Below are positions 1-9,213 of a DNA stretch of 64,000 nt, one piece after another; position 1 is the first letter of the stretch; every line of letters starts with the position of its first letter. This DNA is from Rhodanobacter sp. OK091. GTDB lineage: Bacteria; Pseudomonadota; Gammaproteobacteria; Xanthomonadales; Rhodanobacteraceae. The translations under genes and the position numbers were made by a program. The notes under the pieces were generated by a model. It had not been told where the DNA came from. It worked only from the letters and a program-made list of their open reading frames with translations, and did not search any database. Where the stretch lies: the NCBI RefSeq assembly GCF_900142825.1, contig NZ_FRCH01000003.1, forward strand, positions 124,001-188,000. Direction: 5' to 3'.

Positions 1-2
1 GC

Positions 3-254
3 GTGCGCGCCGAATTGCCTGATCTGATCATCATGGACGTGATCATGCCTGGCATGAACGGCTTCCAGGCGACCCGCACGCTGACCCGCGATCCCGTCAC
101 GGCGGTGGTACCGATCGTGATGATTACCACCAAATCGATGGAAACCGATCGCGTCTGGGGTCTGCGGCAAGGTGCCCGCGCGTTCATCACCAAGCCTGTG
201 AACGAAAAAGAATTGCTGGGTTGCATCAACGATCTGTTGTCGAGCGAGACATGA
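3..254 (+). CDS. pilH: PilH-type twitching response regulator, 5' end missing
   Basis: This is the C-terminal two thirds of a stand-alone receiver protein cut by the left window edge; the first in-frame codon used here is internal, not a real start. Visible are the phosphoacceptor Asp in IIMDVIMPGMNG (residue 12 of the fragment), a Thr in the MITTK strand and the conserved Lys in ITKPV (residue 64), so the receiver looks competent. No output domain follows. The stop overlaps the start of the CheW-like gene by ATGA, and the pilI-pilJ-chpA order that follows matches the Pil-Chp operon. In that system PilH and PilG receive phosphate from ChpA to control pilus extension and retraction. PilG would lie outside the window. 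The PilH assignment (rather than PilG) rests on its position directly before pilI. Confidence 0.85.
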   Translation: MRAELPDLIIMDVIMPGMNGFQATRTLTRDPVTAVVPIVMITTKSMETDRVWGLRQGARAFITKPVNEKELLGCINDLLSSET

Positions 255-790
255 GCCAGTCCGTCAATCGCACTCCTTTCGAGATTCTGGCCCGCTACGA
301 GCGGTTGTCGCTGGCGCATGCCTCGGATACGCAGGACAAGCTGGAGGCGCCTGGGCTATGGCGCGGCATCGGCTTTCGCGTCGGCTCCCGCCTGCTGGTC
401 AGTGGCATCGACGAAATCAACGAATTGCTTGCGGTACCGGTGCTTACTCCGGTGCCCGGAACCCAGCCGTGGCTGCTCGGCGTAGCCAACGTACGCGGCA
501 ATCTGGTGCCGGTGGTCGATTTTGCCCGCTTCCTGTTTGGTGAGCGCACACAGCAGTCGGACCGAACCCGCCTGCTGGTGGTGCGTCAAGGTGGCGGCAG
601 CGTCGCGCTGCTGGTGGACGAGGTGTTCGGCCAGCGCACGGTGGATGAGGAGCAGCGCCGCGAGGCCGGGCGCGAGGATGATCCGCGGCTTGCCCGTTTC
701 GCCGAGAGCCGGGTGGGTGAGCAGCAATTGGCAATTTTCAGCATGAACCGGCTGGTGCGGGCACCGGATTTCCGGCAGGCCGCGGCCTGA
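251..790 (+). CDS. pilI: PilI, CheW-like coupling protein
   Basis: A 179-residue single CheW domain protein, the usual length for PilI. It should couple the pilus chemoreceptor PilJ to the kinase ChpA on the cytoplasmic side of the inner membrane. CheW-type features include the GFRVGSRLLVSGIDEINELL strand region and the PWLLGVANVRGNLVPVVD core with its conserved N-x-R-G turn. The start is the ATG at 251, because it overlaps the pilH stop as ATGA; an upstream in-frame GTG at 221 would run deep into pilH. About 130 bases separate it from pilJ. Confidence 0.92.
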   Translation: MSQSVNRTPFEILARYERLSLAHASDTQDKLEAPGLWRGIGFRVGSRLLVSGIDEINELLAVPVLTPVPGTQPWLLGVANVRGNLVPVVDFARFLFGERTQQSDRTRLLVVRQGGGSVALLVDEVFGQRTVDEEQRREAGREDDPRLARFAESRVGEQQLAIFSMNRLVRAPDFRQAAA

Positions 791-918
791 CCTCGCGTCA
801 GACCGCAGCCATGTGAAGGGCCGGCGCCAGTCAGGGTCGGAAATTTGGGGCAACCATTTCCTGGCCAGTACCCGCTCTGCGGAGCCGGCAATGTATACGT
901 TAGACGGATGAGGTGAAC

Positions 919-2952
919 ATGAGCACTACAGGGGGCGTCAGCAAGGAACGCGGTTTTACTACTGCACTCATTGTCCTGCTGCTGATCGCGATCGCGCTGG
1001 CGGCGTTCGATTTCTGGCGGCTCAACATCAAGAACGATGAGGATCGCCAGGCCATCGCGCTGACCACGCAGATCCAGGTGCTGTCGCAGCAGACGGCAAA
1101 GTTCGCGCTGGAATCGGCCGGCGGCAACGTCGACTCGTTCAAGGAGCTCGAATCCACCCGCAACTCCATCGATTCAGCGGTGCAGCGGTTGAACAAGGGC
1201 GACTCGGCCACCGGCATGCAAGCCTATGCCGACAGCAACGCATCCCTTGCGGGCCGTGCAGTGAGCGCCCTGAACGACTCCTGGAAACAGCTGGACGGAG
1301 ACATCGGCAAAATCCTCTCCAACAAGGCCGTGGTGCTCGACTCCGGCCAGCGTGCCAACACCTTGTCCCAGCAGATGCCGCTGCTCAACTCGAGCATGGA
1401 GCAGGTGGTCAACATTCTGCAGCAGCGTGGTGCCAGCGCCGACCAGATGCTGGGCACATCGCGCCAGATGTTGTCTGCCGACCGAATCATCCGCCGCGTG
1501 CAGGAAGTGCTGCAAGGTGGCGATTCCGCGCAGTCGGCGGCCGATGGTTTGTCCCGTGATGCGCAGTTGTATGGCAGCGTGCTGAAAGGGTTGATCGAGG
1601 GCAGTCCCGACAGCGGCGTGAAGCCGATCGGTGACGCGAATGCACGCAAGATCCTCACCGACATGGATGCGAACTGGGGCAAGCTGGTCGACCCGGTCGC
1701 CAAGCTGGTGGCCGCTGCCGGCAACATCGCCGACGTGAAACACGCAGGCAACCAGGCCTCACTGGATTCGCAGACCGTGCTGTTGCGCGCGAACGACCTG
1801 TCCGAGCAGATCGGCAAGCTGCCGTTGCGCCGGCTGTTCCCGAACGTATGGTGGGGCCTGCTCGGCGCGATCGCCGCGGTGGCCTTCGCACTGATGCTGG
1901 TCGTCACCCTGGTCACTGAACAGCGCCGCCGTTTCGCCAGCAGTACTGAGCTGAACCAGCGCAACCAGGAGGCGATCATGCGCCTGCTGGACGAAATGGG
2001 TTCGCTCGCCGAAGGCGACCTGACCGTGAAGACCACGGTGTCGGAAGACATCACCGGCGCGATCGCCGACTCGGTGAACTACGCCATCGACGAGTTGCGC
2101 TCACTGGTGACCACCATCAACGAGACCTCCGAGCAGGTGTCGTCGTCGGCGCAGGAAACCCAGACCACCGCCCGCCACCTGGCCGACGCGGCCGAGCAGC
2201 AGGCGCAGCAGATCAGCTCGGCGACCTCGGCGATCAACCAGATCGTGAGCTCGATGGACATCGTGTCCAAGGACTCCGCCGAATCGGCCGACGTGGCCGA
2301 GCGTTCGGTGAAGATCGCCTCGCACGGTGCCGAAGTGGTGCGCGAAACCATCTCCGGGATGGACTCGATCCGCGACCAGATCCAGGAAACCTCCAAGCGC
2401 ATCAAGCGCCTGGGCGAATCCTCGCAGGAGATCGGCTCGATCGTGGAACTGATCAACGACATCGCCGAACAGACCAACATCCTCGCATTGAACGCGGCGA
2501 TCCAGGCGGCTTCGGCCGGTGAGGCGGGCCGCGGTTTCGCGGTGGTGGCGGACGAAGTGCAGCGACTGGCCGAACGTTCAACCAGCGCGACCAAGCGTAT
2601 CGAGACGCTGGTGCAGACGATTCAGTCCGATACCAACGAGGCGGTGAACTCGATGGAGCAGACCACCGCCGAGGTGGTGGCCGGTGCACGCAAGGCGGAG
2701 GACGCCGGCAGCGCGCTGGGCGACATCGAGCGCGTCTCGCACGATCTGTCGTCGCTGATTCAAAGCATCTCCACCGCGGCGCGTCAGCAGTCCGCGGCGG
2801 CGACCGACATTTCACATTCGATGAACGCGATTCAGGAAATTACCTCGCAAACTTCGCAAGGCGCGAGCCAGACGGCCGACTCGATCGGTACGCTGGCACA
2901 GCTGGCGAGTGATCTGCGACGCTCGGTGGCGCATTTCAAACTACCGGGTTGA
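919..2952 (+). CDS. pilJ: PilJ, methyl-accepting receptor of the pilus chemosensory system
   Basis: A 677-residue transmembrane chemoreceptor. One membrane segment lies near residues 13-33, then a helical periplasmic region, a second segment near 311-332, a HAMP linker and a long coiled-coil signalling domain to the end. The highly conserved receptor tip containing [15 protein letters not shown] starts near residue 517. PilJ senses surface contact or pilin state and controls ChpA through PilI. The ATG at 919 is preferred over a GTG at 913 because GAGG lies about 5 bases upstream of it. It is followed directly by chpA; the methyltransferase gene pilK that sits between them in Pseudomonas is missing here. 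Confidence 0.95.
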   Translation: MSTTGGVSKERGFTTALIVLLLIAIALAAFDFWRLNIKNDEDRQAIALTTQIQVLSQQTAKFALESAGGNVDSFKELESTRNSIDSAVQRLNKGDSATGMQAYADSNASLAGRAVSALNDSWKQLDGDIGKILSNKAVVLDSGQRANTLSQQMPLLNSSMEQVVNILQQRGASADQMLGTSRQMLSADRIIRRVQEVLQGGDSAQSAADGLSRDAQLYGSVLKGLIEGSPDSGVKPIGDANARKILTDMDANWGKLVDPVAKLVAAAGNIADVKHAGNQASLDSQTVLLRANDLSEQIGKLPLRRLFPNVWWGLLGAIAAVAFALMLVVTLVTEQRRRFASSTELNQRNQEAIMRLLDEMGSLAEGDLTVKTTVSEDITGAIADSVNYAIDELRSLVTTINETSEQVSSSAQETQTTARHLADAAEQQAQQISSATSAINQIVSSMDIVSKDSAESADVAERSVKIASHGAEVVRETISGMDSIRDQIQETSKRIKRLGESSQEIGSIVELINDIAEQTNILALNAAIQAASAGEAGRGFAVVADEVQRLAERSTSATKRIETLVQTIQSDTNEAVNSMEQTTAEVVAGARKAEDAGSALGDIERVSHDLSSLIQSISTAARQQSAAATDISHSMNAIQEITSQTSQGASQTADSIGTLAQLASDLRRSVAHFKLPG

Positions 2953-3054
2953 CATCGGCCGGGCTGAGGTCAGCCCGATTGAGAAAAGCATTTGACGGGG
3001 GGCAGTCTCGCTGGTTGCAAGATGCTTGCGTTGTGCAACCACTGAGAGAGGCGC

Positions 3055-6000
3055 ATGAGACTTCAAGACCACATCGATTTCACCACCCTGCAGTGGGTCA
3101 AGCCGGAGCTCGACGACACCTTGTCGATCGCCCGCGAGGCACTGGAGTCCTACGTCGACAATCCGGGCAAGCGCGACTTCATGCGTACCTGCGCGGATCA
3201 TCTGCATCAGGTGCATGGCACCTTGAAGATGGTCGAGCTGTATGGCGCGGCGATGGTCACCGCGGAAATGGAAGCGCTTGCCATCGCGCTGCTCGAAGAT
3301 CGCGTCACCTATCGCGAGGAAGCCTATGCCGCGCTGATGCGCGGCCTGATGCAGCTGCCCGATTACCTGGAGCGCCTGTCCAGCGGCCATCGCGACGTGC
3401 CTATCGTGCTGCTGCCGCTGCTCAACGACCTGCGTGCCAGTCGCGAGCAGGAGCCGCTGACCGAGTCGGCGATGTTCCATCCCAATCTCGACGCGTTCCT
3501 GCCGGAACAGGCGCCTGCGGCCATGAGCGAGGCGTACGCCGAAGCGCATCATGGCGAACTGGTGGACCTGCGCCTGCGTTTCCAGCAGCAGTTGCTGGGC
3601 TGGTTCCGCGGGCAGAACGTGCCGCAGCAACTGATCGGCATGCGCAAGACATTGCTGGCGATTACCGCGCGCTGCCATCACGTGCATGGCCGGCGCCTGT
3701 GGTGGATTGCCGCCGGAGTGCTGGAAGGCCTCGAGCAGGGCTCGCTCAAGGCTCACGCCGGCGAAATACGTCAGCTGGTCGGCAAGGTCGACCGCAACAT
3801 CCGTCAGCTGATCGAGCATGGCGAGGGCAGCCTGCGCAATGGCGACGCGGACGAAGTGGCCTGCAAGTTGCTGTACATCGTGGCTCAGGCCAAGCAGCGC
3901 AGTCCGCAAATGGAACTGTTGCGCACCACTTACGCCCTGGACAGCTTGCTGCCTGATGCAGGCGAGCTGGAACATGCCCGCGGTTCGATGGCCGGGCACA
4001 ACCGCGCGCTGCTCGATTCGGTATCGCGCGCGCTGAAGGACGACTTGTTGCGCGTCAAGGAAGCGCTGGATCTGTTCCTGCGTCAGCAGGATGGCGACCC
4101 GGCACAACTGGCGTCGCAAGGTGAAGTGCTCGAGCGCGTCGGCGATACGCTGGGCATGCTGGCGTTGGCTGTGCCGCGTCGGGTGGTCAACGAACAGCGG
4201 CGGGTGCTCGACGAGATCGCCAATCGCATGCGCGCGGCGGACGAAGACACCTTGCTCGATGTAGCTGGCGCGTTGCTATATGTCGAGGCGTCGCTGGACG
4301 ACCACATCGAGAGCCTGGGTTCCGAGGATGAGTCGGGCGCCGACACCGCCATGCAAGGTCTGCCGCGCAGCGAGGCGCTGGGCGTCGTCACCACCTTGAT
4401 GCAGGAAGCGATCGGCAATACCGGCAGGGTGAAGGACGCGATCGTTGCGTTCGTCGAATCCGGCTGGGAGCACGACCGTCTGGCCGGTGCACCGACTCTG
4501 ATGGACGAGGTTGCCGGCGCGATGCGCATGTTGTCGTCGCCGCGCCCGGCCGATCTGGCCCAGGGCGTGGGCCGTTTCATCGGTTATGAACTGCTGGACG
4601 ATCGACGCGTGCCCAGCGGCGCGCAGATGGATCATCTGGCCGATGCGCTGGCGGCGCTCGAATACTACCTCGAAGCCGCGCGCGAACATCGCGGCGGTCT
4701 GGAACATATCCTCGACGTCGCCGAACACAGCCTAGGCCTGCTCGGCTACTGGCCGATGCCGTCCGCACGCCCAGTGTCCATCAGGGCGGCGGCCGTACCC
4801 GAAGTAGAGGCACCCACCAGTCACGGCTTCGAGCACGAGCAGCATCCGGAACTGTCCGAGTCCGTCAGCCTGCTGCCGGGCGACGATCTGGGACACCTGT
4901 TTGTAGGGACCATGGAGCCGCGTGTCGAACCCGTTCACGACCTGGATGGATTGCGGCTGGCGCAGACCGAAGCGACCGCGCCGGCGATGCTGGAAGGCGA
5001 CGCATCGGAGCAGGCGGACGGCGACTGGGTCGAGATCGAGGAAGAGGTCTTCGAGCAGATGCCGGTGCGCGATGCCCTGGCGGCGAACACCAGCTTCAAC
5101 GTCAATGCGGAAGGTATCGACGACGACATCCGCGAGATCTTCCTGGAAGAAATGCAGGAAGAGATCGATAACCTGCGCGCCGCCGAAAAGGTGTGGCTGG
5201 CCGATCCCGCCCAGACCTCGTCACTGATCAGTATCCGCCGCTCGTTCCACACCTTGAAGGGTTCGGGTCGATTGGTCGGCGCCGGTGTGCTGGGCGAGTT
5301 CGCGTGGAAAGTGGAGGACATGCTGAACCGAGTGCTCGACAACACGATCGAGCCGAGCGAAAACGTGCAGGCGCTGGTGCGGCACGCGATCGACGCCTTG
5401 CCGCAACTGCTGGCCGCGCTGAAGGGCGAGGGCGCGCCGGACGCGCCGCTCAGCGCGATCATGCATACCGCCGAGCAGCTGGCTGCCGGCAACCAGGTAC
5501 GTCTGGAGGATCACGCACCGGCGGCCATGGAAACCGTCCGTCGCGTCGTGCGCCGCCGCGTACCGCGTGTCGATGTGGCAGCGGAGAGTGTCCCGGAAGC
5601 TGGCCTCACCGATGCGCATACCGCCGCGGCTGGAAGCGAGCCGGTTGAGGTCGAGCCCGAGCACGTCATCGCGATGCCGGTGATGCCGCCGGTGGATCCG
5701 GTGTTGCTGGAGATCCTGCGCAGCGAAGTGGCGCAGTACCTGCAGACCATTCGCGCGGCCATCCAGCGCACCAAGAACGAATTGCCGATCGGCGAAGAAT
5801 TGCTGCGCGCCGTGCATACGCTGCACGGTGCGATCGCGATGGTCGACATCCCGTTGCTGACGCAACTGCTGTCGCCGCTGGAAGGGTTGTTCAAGCGTCT
5901 GCGCGCGGCCAACCTGCCGTTGTCGTCCGAGGGCGTGATGCTGCTCGGACAGTCGATCGACGCGGTCGATCAGGTGATGGGCCAGTTCGACGTCGCCGAA

Positions 6001-9000
6001 CCGCAACTGCCCAACGTGGACGCGCTCACTGCCCAGATCATCGCCATGCGCGATCGCTACCCCGAGTCGCAGGTCGCGCACGTGGTGTACGAGCCCCATG
6101 CCGACGAGACAGAGTCGGCGGAAGGCGCGGGCACGGCGGATGCCGACGCCGACGAGAGGGACATGGCGGCTTCGCTGGATGCCAGCATGCTCAAAGCCAC
6201 CGGTGCGCAGGCAGGCGAGGCATCCGGTGCGGCGTCGTCCGAGGAAGGCGAGGAGCAGGAGGTCAACCCGGAGGATGCACATCACGCCGAGGTAGCAGCC
6301 GAACTGGTGGCTGCGTTGGGCGCATTTGAACACGCAGAAGCCAGCACGGCACGAGCGGCCGCCGAGCGAGCCGCAGCGGAACAGGCGGTAGCGGAGAAGC
6401 TGGCTGCCGAGCGGGCCGCAGCGGAACAGGCGGCAGCGGAGAAGCTGGCTGCCGAGCAGGCCGCGGCGGAACAGGCGGCAGCGGAGAAGCTGGCTGCCGA
6501 GCAGGCCGCAGCGGAACAGGCGGCAGCGGAGAAGCTGGCCGCCGAGCAGGCCGCAGCGGAGCAGGCGGCAGCGGAGAAACTGGCTGCCGAGCAGGCCGCA
6601 GCGGAGCAGGCGGCCGCGGAGAAGCTGGCTGCCGAGCAGGCCGCAGCGGAGAAGCTGGCTGCCGAGCAGGCCGCGGCGGAACAGGCGGCAGCAGAGAAGC
6701 TGGCCACCGAGCAGGCCGCCATGATTCAGGCGGCTGCCGAACATGCGGCTGTCGACGAAGCGGATGAAGTCAGTGCCGAGGCGGCGCAACAGCCAGAGCC
6801 GGCGTATGCCTTGGCCGGTTCCGGCCAGATCGACGCCGACTTGCTGGAAGTATTCATCGACGAGGCACGCGAGATCCTCGATCACACCGACGGTGTGTTG
6901 GCGCAATGGCGCGCCGAGCCGACTGAGCTGGCCTATGTGGCCGAGTTGCAGCGCGATCTGCATACCCTCAAGGGCGGTGCGCGAATTGCCGGACTGGTGC
7001 CGGTGGGTGATCTGTCCCATGCCATCGAGACCTTGCTCGAAAAGCCGATCCGCGACACGGCGAGAAGCAGCACGCTGATCACCGCGCTGGAGACGAGCTT
7101 CGACCAACTGCACTCACTGGTGCAGCAGATCTCGCAGGGCCAGACACCAGGCTACCCGCAGGCGACCATCGATCACCTGCTCGCGTTGGCCGGCGAAACG
7201 ACCCTGGCCGACGACGATATGCTGGCCGCGGTGGCCATGCCGGCGTCGGCTGCACCCGCCCAGGTACAGGCTGCGCAGCAGCCGACGATACCCGTTCCGG
7301 TCGGCACGCTCGATCTGCCCGAGTTGTTGCCGGAGGTGGAAGAGGAAGTGCGCTCCTCGCAGGAGCAGATTCGCGTCCGCGCCGATCTGCTCGACAGCCT
7401 GGTCAACCATGCCGGCGAAGTGGCGATTTACCGTTCGCGACTGGAACAGCAGGTCGCCGGCTACCGCTTCAACCTGGTGGAGCTGGAGCAGACCGTGGCG
7501 CGCCTGCGCAGCCAGTTGCGCATGCTGGAAATCGAGACCGAGGCGCAGATCATCGCGCGCTTCCAGCGCGAGCATCGCGAAGCCGGCCTGACCACATTCG
7601 ATCCGCTCGAACTCGACCGCTACTCGCAGCTGCAGCAGTACTCGCGTGCGCTGGCCGAGTCAGTATCCGATCTGGTGTCCATCCAGAACATGCTGGACGA
7701 GCTGACGCGCCAGGCCGAGACCTTGCTGATCCAGCAGTCGCGGGTCAGTACCGAGCTGCAGGACGGTTTGTTGCGCACGCGCATGCTGCCGTTCGACACG
7801 ATGGTGCCGAACCTGCGCCGCACCCTGCGCCAGGCGGCGCAGGAGCAGAACAAGAACGCCCAGCTCTACGTGGATGGTGCGCACGGCGAAATGGATCGCA
7901 ACCTGCTCGACCGCATCAAGGCGCCGTTCGAGCACATGCTGCGCAACGCGATCGCGCACGGTATCGAAACTCCGGCGGAACGCCGCAAGGCCGGCAAGCC
8001 GGCCGAAGGTTCGGTGCATATCCAGGTCGCGCGCGAGGCCACCGAAGTGGTGATCCGGGTCAGCGATGACGGTCGCGGACTGGATCGCGCAGCGATCCGC
8101 AAGCGCGGCATCGAGCGTGGCCTGCTGCGTCCTGAAACCAAGCCGACCGACAACCAGTTGCTCTCGCTGATTACTCAGACAGGCTTCTCCACCGCCAGCA
8201 CGATTACCCAGCTTTCCGGCCGCGGCGTCGGCATGGACGTGGTGGCGAACGAGATCAAGCAGCTCGGCGGCTCGCTGTCGATCGAGTCGGAAGAGGGCAA
8301 GGGCACCACCTTCGTGCTGCGCCTGCCGTTCACCCTCGCGGTGACCCAGGCGATCCTGGTACGCATCGGCGAGGCGACATTCGCGATTCCGATGACCTCG
8401 GTGCAGGGTGTGGCGCGGGTCAATCCGGACGATCTGGCCGCGTTGCTGGCGGAGAACGAGCCATCGTTCCAGTACGGCAACGAGGAATACGGCATCCACG
8501 ACCTGGCCGAGTTGCTCGGTCTGCCGCCCGGCCTTCCGGCCGAGGGCGAGCAGCAGCCGTTGCTGCTGACCCGTGCAGGCGATCTGCGAGCAGCGATCCG
8601 CATCGATGCCGTGCTCGGTTCGCGCGAGATCGTGGTCAAGTCGGTCGGTCCGCAGATCAGCTCGGTGCCGGGCCTGCTCGGTGCGACGATCATGGGCGAC
8701 GGTTCGGTGCTGATCATTCTGGATCTGGCGCCGCTGGTCCGTCACGGCATCATCCGCCGCGATCAGCGTCTGTCCGAAGGTCTCAGCGCGGTGCAGGCAC
8801 CGATCATCGAAGAAGTGCTGGTGCGGCCGCTGGTGATGGTGGTGGATGATTCGATCACCATGCGCAAGGTCACCAGCCGCGTGCTGGAGCGCCATGAATA
8901 CGAGGTCAGTACGGCGAAGGACGGTGTCGATGCGCTCGAGAAGCTGCATGAGCGCGTGCCGGATCTGATGCTGCTCGACATCGAGATGCCGCGCATGGAC

Positions 9001-9213
9001 GGCTATGAACTGGCCACCCACATGAAGGCCGATCCGCGCCTGCGTGACGTGCCCATCATCATGATCACCTCGCGCAGCGGCGATAAACACCGCCAGCGGG
9101 CGTTCGATATCGGCGTGGATCGCTATCTCGGCAAGCCGTATCAGGAAGCCGAGCTGCTGGTGCAGATCGGCGAGGTGCTGGAACAGCATGCGGTGGAGCC
9201 GGTTCATGACTGA
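3055..9213 (+). CDS. chpA: ChpA/PilL hybrid histidine kinase with multiple Hpt domains
   Basis: A 2052-residue CheA-type hybrid kinase, the central enzyme of the Pil-Chp system. Hpt-like motifs are seen at His51 (HQVHG), His208 (HHVHG), His732 (FHTLKGSGR), His921 (VHTLHGA) and His1303 (LHTLKGGAR); the last and His732 are closest to consensus. A low-complexity Ala/Glu repeat occupies about residues 1098-1222. The CheA core follows: dimerisation helices, an N-box around Asn1631 (MLRNAIAHG), the G1 motif VSDDGRGLD and the G2 motif LSGRGVGMDVV, then a CheW-like domain and a C-terminal receiver with Asp1975 (LLDIEMPRMDG). A GAGAGAGG ribosome site precedes the ATG. The 3' end overlaps chpB by 8 bases. 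Several first-half Hpt positions carry substitutions at the Lys of the HxxKG motif, so not all are likely to accept phosphate. Confidence 0.95.
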   Translation: MRLQDHIDFTTLQWVKPELDDTLSIAREALESYVDNPGKRDFMRTCADHLHQVHGTLKMVELYGAAMVTAEMEALAIALLEDRVTYREEAYAALMRGLMQLPDYLERLSSGHRDVPIVLLPLLNDLRASREQEPLTESAMFHPNLDAFLPEQAPAAMSEAYAEAHHGELVDLRLRFQQQLLGWFRGQNVPQQLIGMRKTLLAITARCHHVHGRRLWWIAAGVLEGLEQGSLKAHAGEIRQLVGKVDRNIRQLIEHGEGSLRNGDADEVACKLLYIVAQAKQRSPQMELLRTTYALDSLLPDAGELEHARGSMAGHNRALLDSVSRALKDDLLRVKEALDLFLRQQDGDPAQLASQGEVLERVGDTLGMLALAVPRRVVNEQRRVLDEIANRMRAADEDTLLDVAGALLYVEASLDDHIESLGSEDESGADTAMQGLPRSEALGVVTTLMQEAIGNTGRVKDAIVAFVESGWEHDRLAGAPTLMDEVAGAMRMLSSPRPADLAQGVGRFIGYELLDDRRVPSGAQMDHLADALAALEYYLEAAREHRGGLEHILDVAEHSLGLLGYWPMPSARPVSIRAAAVPEVEAPTSHGFEHEQHPELSESVSLLPGDDLGHLFVGTMEPRVEPVHDLDGLRLAQTEATAPAMLEGDASEQADGDWVEIEEEVFEQMPVRDALAANTSFNVNAEGIDDDIREIFLEEMQEEIDNLRAAEKVWLADPAQTSSLISIRRSFHTLKGSGRLVGAGVLGEFAWKVEDMLNRVLDNTIEPSENVQALVRHAIDALPQLLAALKGEGAPDAPLSAIMHTAEQLAAGNQVRLEDHAPAAMETVRRVVRRRVPRVDVAAESVPEAGLTDAHTAAAGSEPVEVEPEHVIAMPVMPPVDPVLLEILRSEVAQYLQTIRAAIQRTKNELPIGEELLRAVHTLHGAIAMVDIPLLTQLLSPLEGLFKRLRAANLPLSSEGVMLLGQSIDAVDQVMGQFDVAEPQLPNVDALTAQIIAMRDRYPESQVAHVVYEPHADETESAEGAGTADADADERDMAASLDASMLKATGAQAGEASGAASSEEGEEQEVNPEDAHHAEVAAELVAALGAFEHAEASTARAAAERAAAEQAVAEKLAAERAAAEQAAAEKLAAEQAAAEQAAAEKLAAEQAAAEQAAAEKLAAEQAAAEQAAAEKLAAEQAAAEQAAAEKLAAEQAAAEKLAAEQAAAEQAAAEKLATEQAAMIQAAAEHAAVDEADEVSAEAAQQPEPAYALAGSGQIDADLLEVFIDEAREILDHTDGVLAQWRAEPTELAYVAELQRDLHTLKGGARIAGLVPVGDLSHAIETLLEKPIRDTARSSTLITALETSFDQLHSLVQQISQGQTPGYPQATIDHLLALAGETTLADDDMLAAVAMPASAAPAQVQAAQQPTIPVPVGTLDLPELLPEVEEEVRSSQEQIRVRADLLDSLVNHAGEVAIYRSRLEQQVAGYRFNLVELEQTVARLRSQLRMLEIETEAQIIARFQREHREAGLTTFDPLELDRYSQLQQYSRALAESVSDLVSIQNMLDELTRQAETLLIQQSRVSTELQDGLLRTRMLPFDTMVPNLRRTLRQAAQEQNKNAQLYVDGAHGEMDRNLLDRIKAPFEHMLRNAIAHGIETPAERRKAGKPAEGSVHIQVAREATEVVIRVSDDGRGLDRAAIRKRGIERGLLRPETKPTDNQLLSLITQTGFSTASTITQLSGRGVGMDVVANEIKQLGGSLSIESEEGKGTTFVLRLPFTLAVTQAILVRIGEATFAIPMTSVQGVARVNPDDLAALLAENEPSFQYGNEEYGIHDLAELLGLPPGLPAEGEQQPLLLTRAGDLRAAIRIDAVLGSREIVVKSVGPQISSVPGLLGATIMGDGSVLIILDLAPLVRHGIIRRDQRLSEGLSAVQAPIIEEVLVRPLVMVVDDSITMRKVTSRVLERHEYEVSTAKDGVDALEKLHERVPDLMLLDIEMPRMDGYELATHMKADPRLRDVPIIMITSRSGDKHRQRAFDIGVDRYLGKPYQEAELLVQIGEVLEQHAVEPVHD
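6346..6720 (+). repeat. in-frame AEQAAAEKLA tandem repeat inside chpA
   Basis: An imperfect tandem array coding for units of AEQAAAEKLA and variants with R for Q. The DNA unit is about 30-36 bases, built from gccgagcaggccgcagcg and gagaagctggct blocks with third-position changes. It codes a charged, Ala-rich helical linker between the Hpt region near residue 921 and the Hpt at residue 1303. The length stays in frame, so copy number could change without breaking the protein. Confidence 0.9.

Noticed and set aside
6346..6720. Regular repeats resembling a CRISPR array
   Set aside because: Units are contiguous without unique spacers, stay in frame and encode a helical linker of ChpA.
5221..7113. 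630-codon frame on the minus strand with Leu/Arg/Cys-rich repeats
   Set aside because: It is the antisense shadow of the chpA Ala/Glu repeat and neighbouring domains; no ribosome site or family motif.
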